Assembly: GCA_016721605.1 (NCBI GenBank)
Contig: JADKHS010000003.1
Span: 1 to 64,000 of the forward strand
Source: Nitrosomonadales bacterium
GTDB taxonomy: Bacteria > Pseudomonadota > Gammaproteobacteria > Burkholderiales > Gallionellaceae
Length of the DNA stretch: 64,000 nt
Direction: 5' to 3'
Of this stretch, positions 38,932 to 46,655 are shown in pieces. Each line of letters opens with the position of its first letter. The first letter of the stretch is position 1. Made by a program: the position numbers and the translations under genes. The notes under the pieces are model-generated. The model had not been told where the DNA came from. It saw nothing but the letters and a program-made list of their open reading frames with translations, and ran no database searches.

Positions 38932-39705
38932 CTATTTCAAATCCGCTTCCCAAGCATTGCCATAGATTTTTCCGTTGCGTGACAAGACCCACATTTGGTA
39001 CATACTCATAAACCACATGATTGTTGCCGCAATGCTGTAACCAAAACCGCCAACAAGCGTAAGCCATGCAAAACTGGGGTTCCATCTCGTAAGCCACCAC
39101 GAAAAAACATCCACGATCAAAAAAGCGAAAGGAATTGCAATGGCTGAAATCTTCAACCATTTCGGTACGCCTACCGCAAAGCTAAAAATAAACCCTACAA
39201 AAAAGAAAATGAAACTGATCCCGAATAAATGGATGTGCGACGATCTGATCAAGGCTTGAATACTTGCGCCTTCATCGATTTTGGCGACCTTTTTGACCTC
39301 TTCATACTGGCTAAAATCAGCAACACCAGAACCAGGCCCATGGCACTGCACGCAATATTGGTTAAAAATGCCCTTAAATTGGGGCTCCCATTCCGTCTCG
39401 GGTGCGCCGTTACGTACCCATTTGATAATGCCGAGACGCACTTCTGGCGTACTCATCCCTTTCATAGATCCATTGAGCTTACTTTCCAGCTTGCTCCCGC
39501 TACGGTTTCCGTAATAGCTGTATACAATGTCATCCAAGGAAAGCCCCGGCTTACCATCTGCCATGCCGTGTGTCTGCATGATCTGAAGGCCAGCCATACA
39601 TAAACCCAGCCCAATTGCGAGCAAGTAGCCGGAAAAAAGCACTTTGACGGGCATCGGCAGATTAGGTAAATTAAACCAAGCAAAATTTGGGGGTATCGAT
39701 TTCAT
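38932..39705 (-). CDS. Multi-pass inner-membrane protein with one c-type heme site
   Basis: The 257-residue protein has an N-terminal helix (VLFSGYLLAIGLGLCMAGLQ, residues 23-43), a periplasmic region of about 110 residues that contains a single heme-c site, NQYCVQCHGPGSG, and then four closely spaced helices (ISFIFFFVGFIFSFAVGV to MWFMSMYQMWVL). His residues at the second-helix border (SSHIHLFG) might bind heme or a quinone site. I recognise the type as a mono-heme membrane protein found in iron- and nitrite-oxidising betaproteobacteria, but no function is established. It is divergent from hupE. A role in quinone-linked electron transfer is inference. Confidence 0.65.
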   Translation of the reverse strand: MKSIPPNFAWFNLPNLPMPVKVLFSGYLLAIGLGLCMAGLQIMQTHGMADGKPGLSLDDIVYSYYGNRSGSKLESKLNGSMKGMSTPEVRLGIIKWVRNGAPETEWEPQFKGIFNQYCVQCHGPGSGVADFSQYEEVKKVAKIDEGASIQALIRSSHIHLFGISFIFFFVGFIFSFAVGVPKWLKISAIAIPFAFLIVDVFSWWLTRWNPSFAWLTLVGGFGYSIAATIMWFMSMYQMWVLSRNGKIYGNAWEADLK

Positions 39706-39870
39706 TTCACGACCTCTTTTTTTGGTAAAACGAAAAGTAAAAAATATATACCTAATTTCTATTGATTATTATGCGCTTAATCGCAATCCTTGGGCTTTGT
39801 GTTATCCATTAAAACGCAGGCAAATCTGAAAATGAAGTACTGTTGCCATTAGCACTCAAACCCACAAGAA

Positions 39871-40461
39871 ATGAGAAGCGTGATGAAAAGACCGACCGCA
39901 CAGTTTCTGATTTCATTCATTCTGCTTGGCATTAGCAGCGCTGCCTTCGCCCATCCCGGCCATGATGTTTCAGGGTTGAGCGCTGGCCTGATGCATCCGT
40001 TCAGAGGGTTTGATCATCTACTCGCCATGGTTGCCGTGGGTCTGTGGGCGGCCAAAATGGCCTGGAAAATAGGGCTGTTGCCCGCCGCTTTCATGTTGAT
40101 GATGGTGGTCGGCGCAAAGTGTGCGCTAATTTATCCGGTTCTACCGCTGATTGAATCAGGCATCGCTGCTTCGGTGTTGGTGCTGGGAATGATCACCGCA
40201 CTCTCGCTGAAATTTTCTGCACAGCTCAGCGTTGCGATCACTGCCTTGTTCGGTTTTTTTCATGGCTACGCCCATGGATTGGAAATGCCCGGAGCTATCG
40301 AAGCGGAAGCGTATGCACTGGGTTTTCTTGCCGCAACCGTCGTTCTCCATCTCGCAGGTATCGTGGTCGGCATCGCCAGTCGTGCCCGTTTTGTGCGTCT
40401 GCCGCAAATGCTGGGCGCCATCATTGCCGCCAGCGGTTTATGGCTGCTATCAACTACATAA
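39871..40461 (+). CDS. hupE: HupE/UreJ-family metal transporter
   Basis: HupE/UreJ proteins move nickel (sometimes cobalt) for hydrogenase or urease. A signal peptide (FLISFILLGISSAAFA) precedes the family motif HPGHDVSGLSAGLMHPFRGFDHLLAM, whose His/Asp residues bind metal. Five more helices follow, with FFHGYAHGLEMP carrying a second His cluster. Length 196 (shorter if the second ATG, MKRPTA, is used). No hydrogenase or urease gene is in the window. Confidence 0.88.
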   Translation: MRSVMKRPTAQFLISFILLGISSAAFAHPGHDVSGLSAGLMHPFRGFDHLLAMVAVGLWAAKMAWKIGLLPAAFMLMMVVGAKCALIYPVLPLIESGIAASVLVLGMITALSLKFSAQLSVAITALFGFFHGYAHGLEMPGAIEAEAYALGFLAATVVLHLAGIVVGIASRARFVRLPQMLGAIIAASGLWLLSTT

Positions 40462-40497
40462 TTTAATTTATCATGAATTATGAACAGGAGAAATTGA

Positions 40498-41460
40498 GTG
40501 GAATCATCGTATACTTTTAACGAACTAATCGTGGAAGTCCTCCAAAAATCCGGAATTCCAATGTCCTCCGAAGAAATCTGGGAAAAGGCAGTCGAACGGC
40601 ACCTAGACCAGAAGATCGGTTCAACCGGAAAGACTCCATGGGCAACGATAGGGGCGAGAATATATACCAACATAAAAGAAGCACCGTCGAGTAGCATTTA
40701 TGTTCCAGTATCAAAAAGGCCTACTAAGTTCACTCTTAGAAGTCTCTATCTCAATCCTACTCAGACTGAGAATATTGTTGCGCAACAAATCAAAACAAAG
40801 GAAGAAGGAATTGCGAAGTCGAAATTTCACGAAAGGGACCTTCATCCGCTTCTTGTGAAATACCTTTTCAGCGATCCCCATTTCAGTTGCAACACTAAGA
40901 CAATTTTTCATGAAAACTCAATAAAGAAAAGCAAAGGTGCAAATGAATGGCTTCACCCTGACTTGGTAGGCGTATATTTCCCATTCAGTGATTATTCTCC
41001 AGAGACACGTGACCTCCAAAGTTATCTCAATGTGAGGTTCGATCAAACTCTTTGCTTTCGAGATGAAGATTCATTTGAGTTTCTCGAATCTTCACAAAGC
41101 TTCTTCCCAAGCTGTTTCGAACGCTAGCTGGCAATGAAGGATATCTTGTTTGCCTAAAGATCGATGAGGATCCAGATTTCAAAAATGAAATACAAAGGTT
41201 ATCCAATGCATTTGGAATTGGTATCATCAAACTGAATGGTCAAACTGTCAGTGAGTCAGAAGTGCACTTCCCGGCGAGAGGCAAAGAGACGATCGATTGG
41301 GATACCGTGAATCGTCTAGCGGAAGACTCACCGGATTTTAGGAAATTCATTTCTGACTTGACCGAGGACATAAAGCTTTCGAAGATCAAATCAAATTACG
41401 ACAGCGTTTACGAAGATGAGGAACTTATTGATTACCTGAAAGAAAAGAAAATAATCTAAC
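40498..41460 (+). CDS. HrgA/COG2958-like HARE-HTH protein (frameshifted), probable gene-cassette cargo
   Basis: Residues 1-75 (YTFNELIVEVLQKSGIPMSSEEIW, TPWATIGARIY) form a HARE-HTH domain, a winged helix linked to restriction systems and DNA-modification sensing. Residues about 110-315 match COG2958/HrgA: ERDLHPLLVKYLFSD, WLHPDLVGVYFP, and, after frame repair near 41048 and 41093, FAFEMKIHLSFSNL, SFFQAVSNASW, NEGYLVCLKID, LSNAFGIGIIKLN. The KIH/FAFEMK stretch is nuclease-like. The gene starts with GTG at 40498 behind AGGAG and ends TAA at 41459. Its DNA is visibly AT-richer than its neighbours, and an attC-like site starts at its stop. HrgA proteins replace or accompany restriction-modification genes in other bacteria. 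Confidence 0.7.
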
Positions 41461-41549
41461 ATCAGGTTCGACACCGACAATGCTTGTCACAGCTTTTGCA
41501 TGCGCAAACTCGCGCCATATATGCGTTGCGGGTCAACTTGGCGTTAGAC
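41454..41549 (+). repeat. Integron attC-like recombination site
   Basis: The 96-base sequence has the complete attC plan. R'' is ATCTAAC (41454-41460) and R' is GTTAGAC (41543-41549), matching RYYYAAC and GTTRRRY. Each is separated by a five-base unpaired spacer from L'' GTTCGAC and L' GTCAAC. The L boxes pair except for one extra base in L'' (the extrahelical base needed for strand choice), with a second extra base three positions further in. The centre holds a TTTGC-ATGC-GCAAA hairpin. The site overlaps the stop of the HrgA-like gene, as in gene cassettes. No integrase or attI is present in the window. Confidence 0.7.
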
Positions 41550-41586
41550 TGCATTAACCATGCCCATCGACGCGCAAGAGGACAAC

Positions 41587-41702
41587 GGGGTCAGGTCTCA
41601 GTACTGTTCGTTTAAGAAAAATAAGTTAAATAAAATCAACCTTCTTAACAGCCAAAACACTCCGTCAAGCGCGCTATCCGAACAGCATTGAGACTCGACC
41701 CC
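41587..41702. mobile_element. 116-bp MITE-like element with GGGGTC ends
   Basis: Ends GGGGTCAGGTCTCA (41587-41600) and TGAGACTCGACCCC (41689-41702) are inverted complements with two mismatches. The interior is AT-rich and codes for nothing. Ends of this GGGGTCxGxxTC type are common on small elements and REP-like transposon copies in environmental bacteria (recalled, not searched). It interrupts a short frame that starts with ATG at 41560, right after the attC-like site. Confidence 0.55.
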
Positions 41703-41733
41703 TTTCCCATGCGGCATCACCGCAGCATCACAA

Positions 41734-41754
41734 TAAAGGGCCTCTCTAAATATT
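41734..41754 (+). mobile_element. Solo end similar to the 19059 element
   Basis: TAAAGGGCCTCTCTAAATAT differs from the left repeat at 19059 by three bases. It sits ten bases before the rng stop codon, 30 bases after the MITE at 41587-41702. Confidence 0.5.
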
Positions 41755-41763
41755 GCAGCAAAA

Positions 41764-43218
41764 TCACATTAGAATGATGTCGTATTGCTCTTGGCTATAC
41801 AAGCTTTCCACCTGTAGCGACACCGGTTTGCCGATAAGATCAGAAAGCTGGGCCAAGCTTTGCGATTCTTCGTCGAGAAACAGGTCGATGACCAGTTGCG
41901 AAGCCAGGATGCGATATTCACGAGCGTTAAACTGGCGTGCTTCGCGCGTAATCTCGCGCACAATTTCGTAGCAGATGGTCTGCGCGGTCTTTATTTCGCC
42001 GCGCCCCTTGCAGGTGGGGCAAGACTCGCACAGTATGTGAGCCAGGCTTTCGCGCGTGCGTTTGCGCGTCATTTCCACCAACCCCAAAGCGGAGAAACCG
42101 TTTACCGTGATACGGGTGTGATCGTTTGCCAGCGACTTTTTGAATTCTTCCAGCACGGCATCCCGATGTCCCTGGTTATTCATGTCAATAAAGTCGCAAA
42201 TAATGATGCCGCCCAAATTTCGCAGGCGTAACTGGCGCGCGATGATTTGTGCGGCATCCAGATTTGTCTTGAAGATGGTGTCGTCAAAATTACGCGAGCC
42301 GACGAAGCCACCGGTGTTAACGTCAACCGTGGTGAGTGCTTCGGTCTGGTCGATAATGATATATCCACCCGACTTGAGATTCACGCGGCGCGACAGCGCA
42401 CGCTCAATTTCATCTTCCACTCCATACAGTTCAAATAGCGGACGCTCGCCGACATAGTGCTCCAGCCGCGACACCGCACTGGAGATAAAATCCTGTGCAA
42501 AAGCGACCATGCGCTGATACGTTTCCAGTGAATCCACCAAGATGCGCGTGGTGCTTTCGTTGACGAAATCGCGCAACACGCAGAGGCTGATGTTGAGCTC
42601 TTGGTATAACAAAAAAGGAGCGGAGGATGTTTTCGCCTGCTCCTGGAGCTTGACCCACAGTTTGTTGAGGTATTCCATGTCGGCGAGCAATTCTTTGTCT
42701 GTCGCCGTCTCCGCCATGGTGCGGATGATATAGCCGCCGCTGCTATTTTCAGGCAGCAATTGTTGCAGCTTGGTGCGCAGCAGTTCGCGCTCGGCCTCGT
42801 TCTCAATGCGTTGCGATACGCCGATGTGCGATTCCTGCGGCAGAAACACCAGCAAACGTCCAGCAATACTGATCTGCGTGGAAAGCCTGGCGCCTTTGCT
42901 GCCAATAGAATCCTTAATGACTTGCACCATCAGGTTCTGCCCCTCATACAGCATTTTCTCGATGGGCTTGGCAGTTTCGCTGTTACTGCGGTTTTCCCAT
43001 ATGTCCGCAACATGCAGGAAAGCAGAGCGTTCCAGCCCAATATCGATGAAGGCGGACTGCATGCCAGGCAGCACGCGTTTCACACGCCCGACATAGATAT
43101 TGCTGACTATTCCGAGATGGCTGCCGCGCTCAATGTGGAGCTGTTGCACTATTCCCTGTTGCATTACTGCAACGCGGGTTTCCTGCGGGGTGACATTGAT
43201 TAAAATTTCGTCATTCAC
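41764..43218 (-). CDS. rng: Ribonuclease G
   Basis: RNase G processes 16S rRNA 5' ends and degrades some mRNAs. The S1 domain (residues about 35-130, LGIVSNIYVGRVKRVLPGMQSA) is interrupted by the usual helical insertion. Catalytic magnesium ligands are in LTTVDVNTGGFVG and IIICDFIDMNN. The zinc-link is CPTCKGRG near residue 400. Length 484 is standard, and it ends without the RNase E scaffold. Its start overlaps the maf stop by four bases. Frame intact. Confidence 0.94.
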   Translation of the reverse strand: MNDEILINVTPQETRVAVMQQGIVQQLHIERGSHLGIVSNIYVGRVKRVLPGMQSAFIDIGLERSAFLHVADIWENRSNSETAKPIEKMLYEGQNLMVQVIKDSIGSKGARLSTQISIAGRLLVFLPQESHIGVSQRIENEAERELLRTKLQQLLPENSSGGYIIRTMAETATDKELLADMEYLNKLWVKLQEQAKTSSAPFLLYQELNISLCVLRDFVNESTTRILVDSLETYQRMVAFAQDFISSAVSRLEHYVGERPLFELYGVEDEIERALSRRVNLKSGGYIIIDQTEALTTVDVNTGGFVGSRNFDDTIFKTNLDAAQIIARQLRLRNLGGIIICDFIDMNNQGHRDAVLEEFKKSLANDHTRITVNGFSALGLVEMTRKRTRESLAHILCESCPTCKGRGEIKTAQTICYEIVREITREARQFNAREYRILASQLVIDLFLDEESQSLAQLSDLIGKPVSLQVESLYSQEQYDIILM

Positions 43219-43832
43219 AGAATGGGATAACCGAATGTTTGCAGCAGCTCAGCCGTTTCGAACAGGGGTAAGCCCATTACGCCTGAATAGCTGCCGTCTA
43301 TGTGTTGTATGAATGCCGCAGCGTAACCTTGAATGGCATACGCACCGGCCTTGTCCAGCGGCTCACTGGTGAGAATGTAGCGCCGGATGCGCTCTTCGCT
43401 AAGCGTGGACATAGTAACGTTACTGACCGACAAGCGCATTTTCATGCGTTCTTCGAAGGCAACTGCAACGGCACTCAATACTTGGTGTTGGCGTCCGGAA
43501 AGAGCTCGCAGAGTGGCCGCAGCCTGTTCACGGTCTTGCGGTTTGCCAATAATCCTACCGTCCAGAATAACGCTCGTGTACGCAGCCAAAACCGGGAGTG
43601 GGGGTAAGTTGCGGGATTGCAGAGACACCCATCCGGCATTCACTTTCTCCTGGCAAACCCTTTGCACATGGGCTTCCGGTGATTCATCTCTGTGCGGAGT
43701 TTCATCCACATCCATCATGCGGGACGTGCTGGAACGCAACAGCAACGTTTCAAAATTAATCCCGATCTGCTTCAGCAACTCTCGGCGGCGCGGGCTTTGC
43801 GAAGAGAGGTAAATGCGTGGGTGGGCAATCAT
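43215..43832 (-). CDS. maf: Maf-family nucleotide pyrophosphatase
   Basis: Maf proteins hydrolyse non-canonical or canonical nucleoside triphosphates to monophosphates. The substrate loop YLSSQSPRRRELLKQIG, the RVCQEK motif, GKPQDREQAAATLRALSG and the C-terminal AGAYAIQGYAAAFIQ are present. At the catalytic position, where the family has AADT, this sequence reads AAYTSVILDG: Asp is replaced by Tyr (GAC to TAC at about 43578). If real, the enzyme would be inactive or altered; a sequencing substitution is also possible. The usual genes, rng and rlmH, flank it. Confidence 0.85.
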   Translation of the reverse strand: MIAHPRIYLSSQSPRRRELLKQIGINFETLLLRSSTSRMMDVDETPHRDESPEAHVQRVCQEKVNAGWVSLQSRNLPPLPVLAAYTSVILDGRIIGKPQDREQAAATLRALSGRQHQVLSAVAVAFEERMKMRLSVSNVTMSTLSEERIRRYILTSEPLDKAGAYAIQGYAAAFIQHIDGSYSGVMGLPLFETAELLQTFGYPIL

Positions 43833-43864
43833 GGCTCTTTAAAATCCTATATTAGCGTGCCGCA

Positions 43865-44335
43865 TCATTCACGATGATAAGGGTGATTGTGCAACAAGCT
43901 GTGGGCGCGATACAACTGTTCCGCCAGCAATACGCGCACAAGGCCATGCGGCAGTGTCATCATCGACAGCGCCAGCAGCTGCTGCGCACTGTTTTTTACA
44001 GACTCATGCAAGCCATCCGCGCCCCCGATGATGAAGGCCACATCTTGTCCGCCACCCATCCAATCTTCCATTTGTTGCGCCAATTGTTTGGTGGAGAAAT
44101 GCGCGCCGCGCTCATCCAACGCGATGCGCAGGGCATTCTTCGGCAGCGCGGTTAATATACGCTGCGCTTCTGCCTCCATCATCTGCGCTACGCTCTTACC
44201 GGTGGTTCGCGGCTCCGGTTTTATTTCTATCAGTTCGATTTGGGCCTCGCGTGCCATGCGCTTGGCATACTCGGTGAAGCCTGCGGTAATCCAAGCCGGC
44301 ATCTTGTGCCCAACCGCTACCAGCCACAGTTTCAT
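43865..44335 (-). CDS. rlmH: 23S rRNA pseudouridine-1915 N3-methyltransferase
   Basis: RlmH is a small SPOUT enzyme that methylates pseudouridine 1915 in helix 69. Signatures are the N-terminal KLWLVAVGHKMPAW, LDERGAHFSTKQLAQ, the SAM knot FIIGGADGLHESV and the C-terminal LVRVLLAEQLYRAHSLLHNHPYHRE. Length 156 is exact for the family. The start overlaps the rsfS stop, and the pair is conserved in bacteria. Confidence 0.95.
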   Translation of the reverse strand: MKLWLVAVGHKMPAWITAGFTEYAKRMAREAQIELIEIKPEPRTTGKSVAQMMEAEAQRILTALPKNALRIALDERGAHFSTKQLAQQMEDWMGGGQDVAFIIGGADGLHESVKNSAQQLLALSMMTLPHGLVRVLLAEQLYRAHSLLHNHPYHRE

Positions 44336-44690
44336 TATGGCTCGTTAGCCGCCTTAGGCGGCAGATGCCTTATGCTCCATAGTTCTTCCAATTGGTAGTA
44401 GGCGCGCACTGCGGGCTGCATGATATGCACGACCACTTCACCGAGATCAACCAGCACCCACTCCCCGCTTTCTTCGCCTTCTACGCTGAGTGCGGGTTCG
44501 CCGCGCAGCTTGAGTTGCTTGGATACATGATCGGCCAACGCCCTGGTTTGACGCGGCGAATTAGCGCTGGCGATCACCATGCGCTCGAATAGCGGACTCT
44601 TTTTGCTGGTATCAAGTACGGTCACATCATTGGCCTTAATATCCTCCAATGCAGTTACTACGGCCAGGATTTTTCTTCAATGGTTAGCAT
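44335..44690 (-). CDS. rsfS: Ribosomal silencing factor (frameshifted near start)
   Basis: RsfS binds uL14 and blocks subunit joining when nutrients are short. The family sequence VTALEDIKANDVTVLDTS is restored if one A is added in GAAGAAAAATCC near 44672, so the gene should begin at ATG 44690 (MLTIEEKILAVV) rather than at the internal codon at 44649. DHVSKQLKLRGE, SGEWVLVDLGEVVVHIM and YYQLEELW are present. The ATG is two bases from the nadD stop. Confidence 0.9.
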
Positions 44691-44691
44691 G

Positions 44692-45348
44692 TTAGGTATA
44701 TAGGTGATGTAATTGAATGTAATCGGCTACTACGTCTGGTAGCAGGTAATGTATGTTTTTATTTTCGGCACAACGTTTACGGATATCAGTGGCGGAAATT
44801 TCCAGGGCAGGCATATCCGCCACCAGGATCGCCCCGGCAGGCGAATCACGCAGAATACAGGGTGCCGGAACGAGGCGCGCCCTGTATTCATCGCGCAAAG
44901 CTTCATTCGCCCTATTTATGGTGTTGCCAAGTGGATGCCCAGCACGCTGCATGACCACTATATGCGACAGTTCAAACAAACTCTTCCATTCATGCCAAGA
45001 GTGTAACAGCAGGAAGGCATCGCCGCCCATCAACAAACACAGCGGCTGTTGCATACCGTGCTCGGCACGTAGCGCAGTAAGCGTATCCACCGTATAACAC
45101 GGATCGATGCGATAAATTTCGCGCTCATCCAACACGAATGCCGCGTTACCTTGCAATGCCAGGCGGGCCATATCCAGACGCTGTACTGCGCTTGCATGCG
45201 GCGCATTACGGTGCGGCGGCGTACCGCTGGGAATGAAATGTATCGCAGCCAAATTGCATTGCTCCAGCGCTTCCTGTGCCAAGCGCAAATGACCATTATG
45301 GACAGGATCGAACGTACCGCCCAAAATACCAATGGGGGCTTGGTTCAC
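44692..45348 (-). CDS. nadD: Nicotinate-nucleotide adenylyltransferase
   Basis: NadD makes deamido-NAD from nicotinate mononucleotide and ATP. The ATP-binding GILGGTFDPVHNGHLRLA at the N-terminus, FIPSGTPPHR and the late motif EISATDIRKRC (usually ISSTxIR) are visible. Length 218 residues is normal. It ends two bases before rsfS and starts four bases after aceF, so the line aceE-aceF-nadD-rsfS-rlmH is probably co-transcribed at least in part. Confidence 0.94.
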   Translation of the reverse strand: MNQAPIGILGGTFDPVHNGHLRLAQEALEQCNLAAIHFIPSGTPPHRNAPHASAVQRLDMARLALQGNAAFVLDEREIYRIDPCYTVDTLTALRAEHGMQQPLCLLMGGDAFLLLHSWHEWKSLFELSHIVVMQRAGHPLGNTINRANEALRDEYRARLVPAPCILRDSPAGAILVADMPALEISATDIRKRCAENKNIHYLLPDVVADYIQLHHLYT

Positions 45349-45351
45349 AGC

Positions 45352-46638
45352 TTATAGCACCAACCGGCGAACATCCGACAACACTTTGCCAAGATAACTC
45401 GTGAACCGTACTGCCTCCGCACCATCAATTACGCGATGGTCATATGACAGCGACAGTGGCAACATTAGCCGTGGCACAAATTTATCCTCTTGAAATACTG
45501 GCTTTATGCTCGCCTTGGACACACCCAAAATAGCCACTTCTGGCGCATTAATAATCGGGGTAAATGCTGTCCCGCCGATGCCACCCAGACTGGAAATAGT
45601 GAAACAGCCACCTTGCATGGCGGTTGCGGGGAGTTTTTTCTCCCGTGCCTTGGCGCTAATCTCGCCCAACTCCTTGGCCAGTTGAACGATGCCCTTTTGA
45701 TCCACATCACGTAACACGGGCACCATTAGGCCATCCGGTGTATCCACTGCCACGCCGATGTGAAAATATTTTTTCAGCACCAAGTTTTCACCGCTAGCAT
45801 CTAATGATGAATTGAAGTCCGGGTGTTGTTGCATAGCTGTCACCACCGCCTTGAGCAAGAAAGCCAGCGGCGTAATTTTTATTCCCTGCTTTGAGTATTC
45901 CTCGCCCAGCTCCTTGCGGAAAACTTCCATCTCGGTGATGTCAGCCTCATCGTGCTGAGTAATGTGCGGTATGGAGACCCAGTTGCGATGAAGATTGGCA
46001 CCAGAAAGCTTCTTGATGCGCGAGAGCGGCTTGGTTTCGATGACACCGTACCTGGAAAAATCCACTACCGGCATGGCTGATACCTGCAAGCCGCCACCCG
46101 AGCCGCCTTGCGGTTGTGCAAGCGCAGCTTTAACGAAGCCCTGCACGTCATTTTTGGTAATGCGTCCCTTTTCTCCGCTGCCTCTTACACGCGTAAGATC
46201 AACCCCCAATTCGCGCGCAAAATGCCGAATGGACGGGCTGGCATGCGCCTTCCCTGTAGGGCTGCTTGGCAAACTAGTTGGCGCGACAATAGGCGTAGCT
46301 ACAGGCGCTGTAACAGGCGTTGTGGCAGCTAGATTTGCAGCTTCTTTTACCGGAGCCGGTGTTGTGGGGGGGCTAACGTCAGCTGACGTTTCCGTTGCAC
46401 TGGTTTCCATCGATAAAATCAGTGTACCTTCCGATATTTTGTCGCCCACTTTAACGCTAACATTCTTCACCACCCCATCAAATGGGGCGGGTACATCCAT
46501 CGTAGCCTTGTCTGTTTCCAAGGTAAGCAGGGGCTGCTCAGCCTTGACCGTATCACCCGCTTTTACCATTACTTCTATTACCGGCACATCTTTGGAATCA
46601 CCGATGTCCGGCATCAGTACTTGCTTGATTTCTGCCAC
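45352..46638 (-). CDS. aceF: Dihydrolipoamide acetyltransferase, E2 of pyruvate dehydrogenase
   Basis: E2 carries acetyl groups from E1 to CoA. A single lipoyl domain (residues 1-80, lipoyl-lysine in TLETDKATMDVPAP), an Ala/Pro/Thr linker, a peripheral-subunit-binding domain (SPSIRHFARELGVDLTRVRG, about 130-165) and the catalytic domain (from about 205; active-site LSYDHRVIDGAEAVRF) are present. Length 428 is consistent with a one-lipoyl E2. It lies 17 bases after aceE. The E3 (lpd) gene that often follows is absent; nadD follows instead. Confidence 0.93.
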   Translation of the reverse strand: MAEIKQVLMPDIGDSKDVPVIEVMVKAGDTVKAEQPLLTLETDKATMDVPAPFDGVVKNVSVKVGDKISEGTLILSMETSATETSADVSPPTTPAPVKEAANLAATTPVTAPVATPIVAPTSLPSSPTGKAHASPSIRHFARELGVDLTRVRGSGEKGRITKNDVQGFVKAALAQPQGGSGGGLQVSAMPVVDFSRYGVIETKPLSRIKKLSGANLHRNWVSIPHITQHDEADITEMEVFRKELGEEYSKQGIKITPLAFLLKAVVTAMQQHPDFNSSLDASGENLVLKKYFHIGVAVDTPDGLMVPVLRDVDQKGIVQLAKELGEISAKAREKKLPATAMQGGCFTISSLGGIGGTAFTPIINAPEVAILGVSKASIKPVFQEDKFVPRLMLPLSLSYDHRVIDGAEAVRFTSYLGKVLSDVRRLVL

Positions 46639-46655
46639 GCGTGTCTCCTGCCCGC

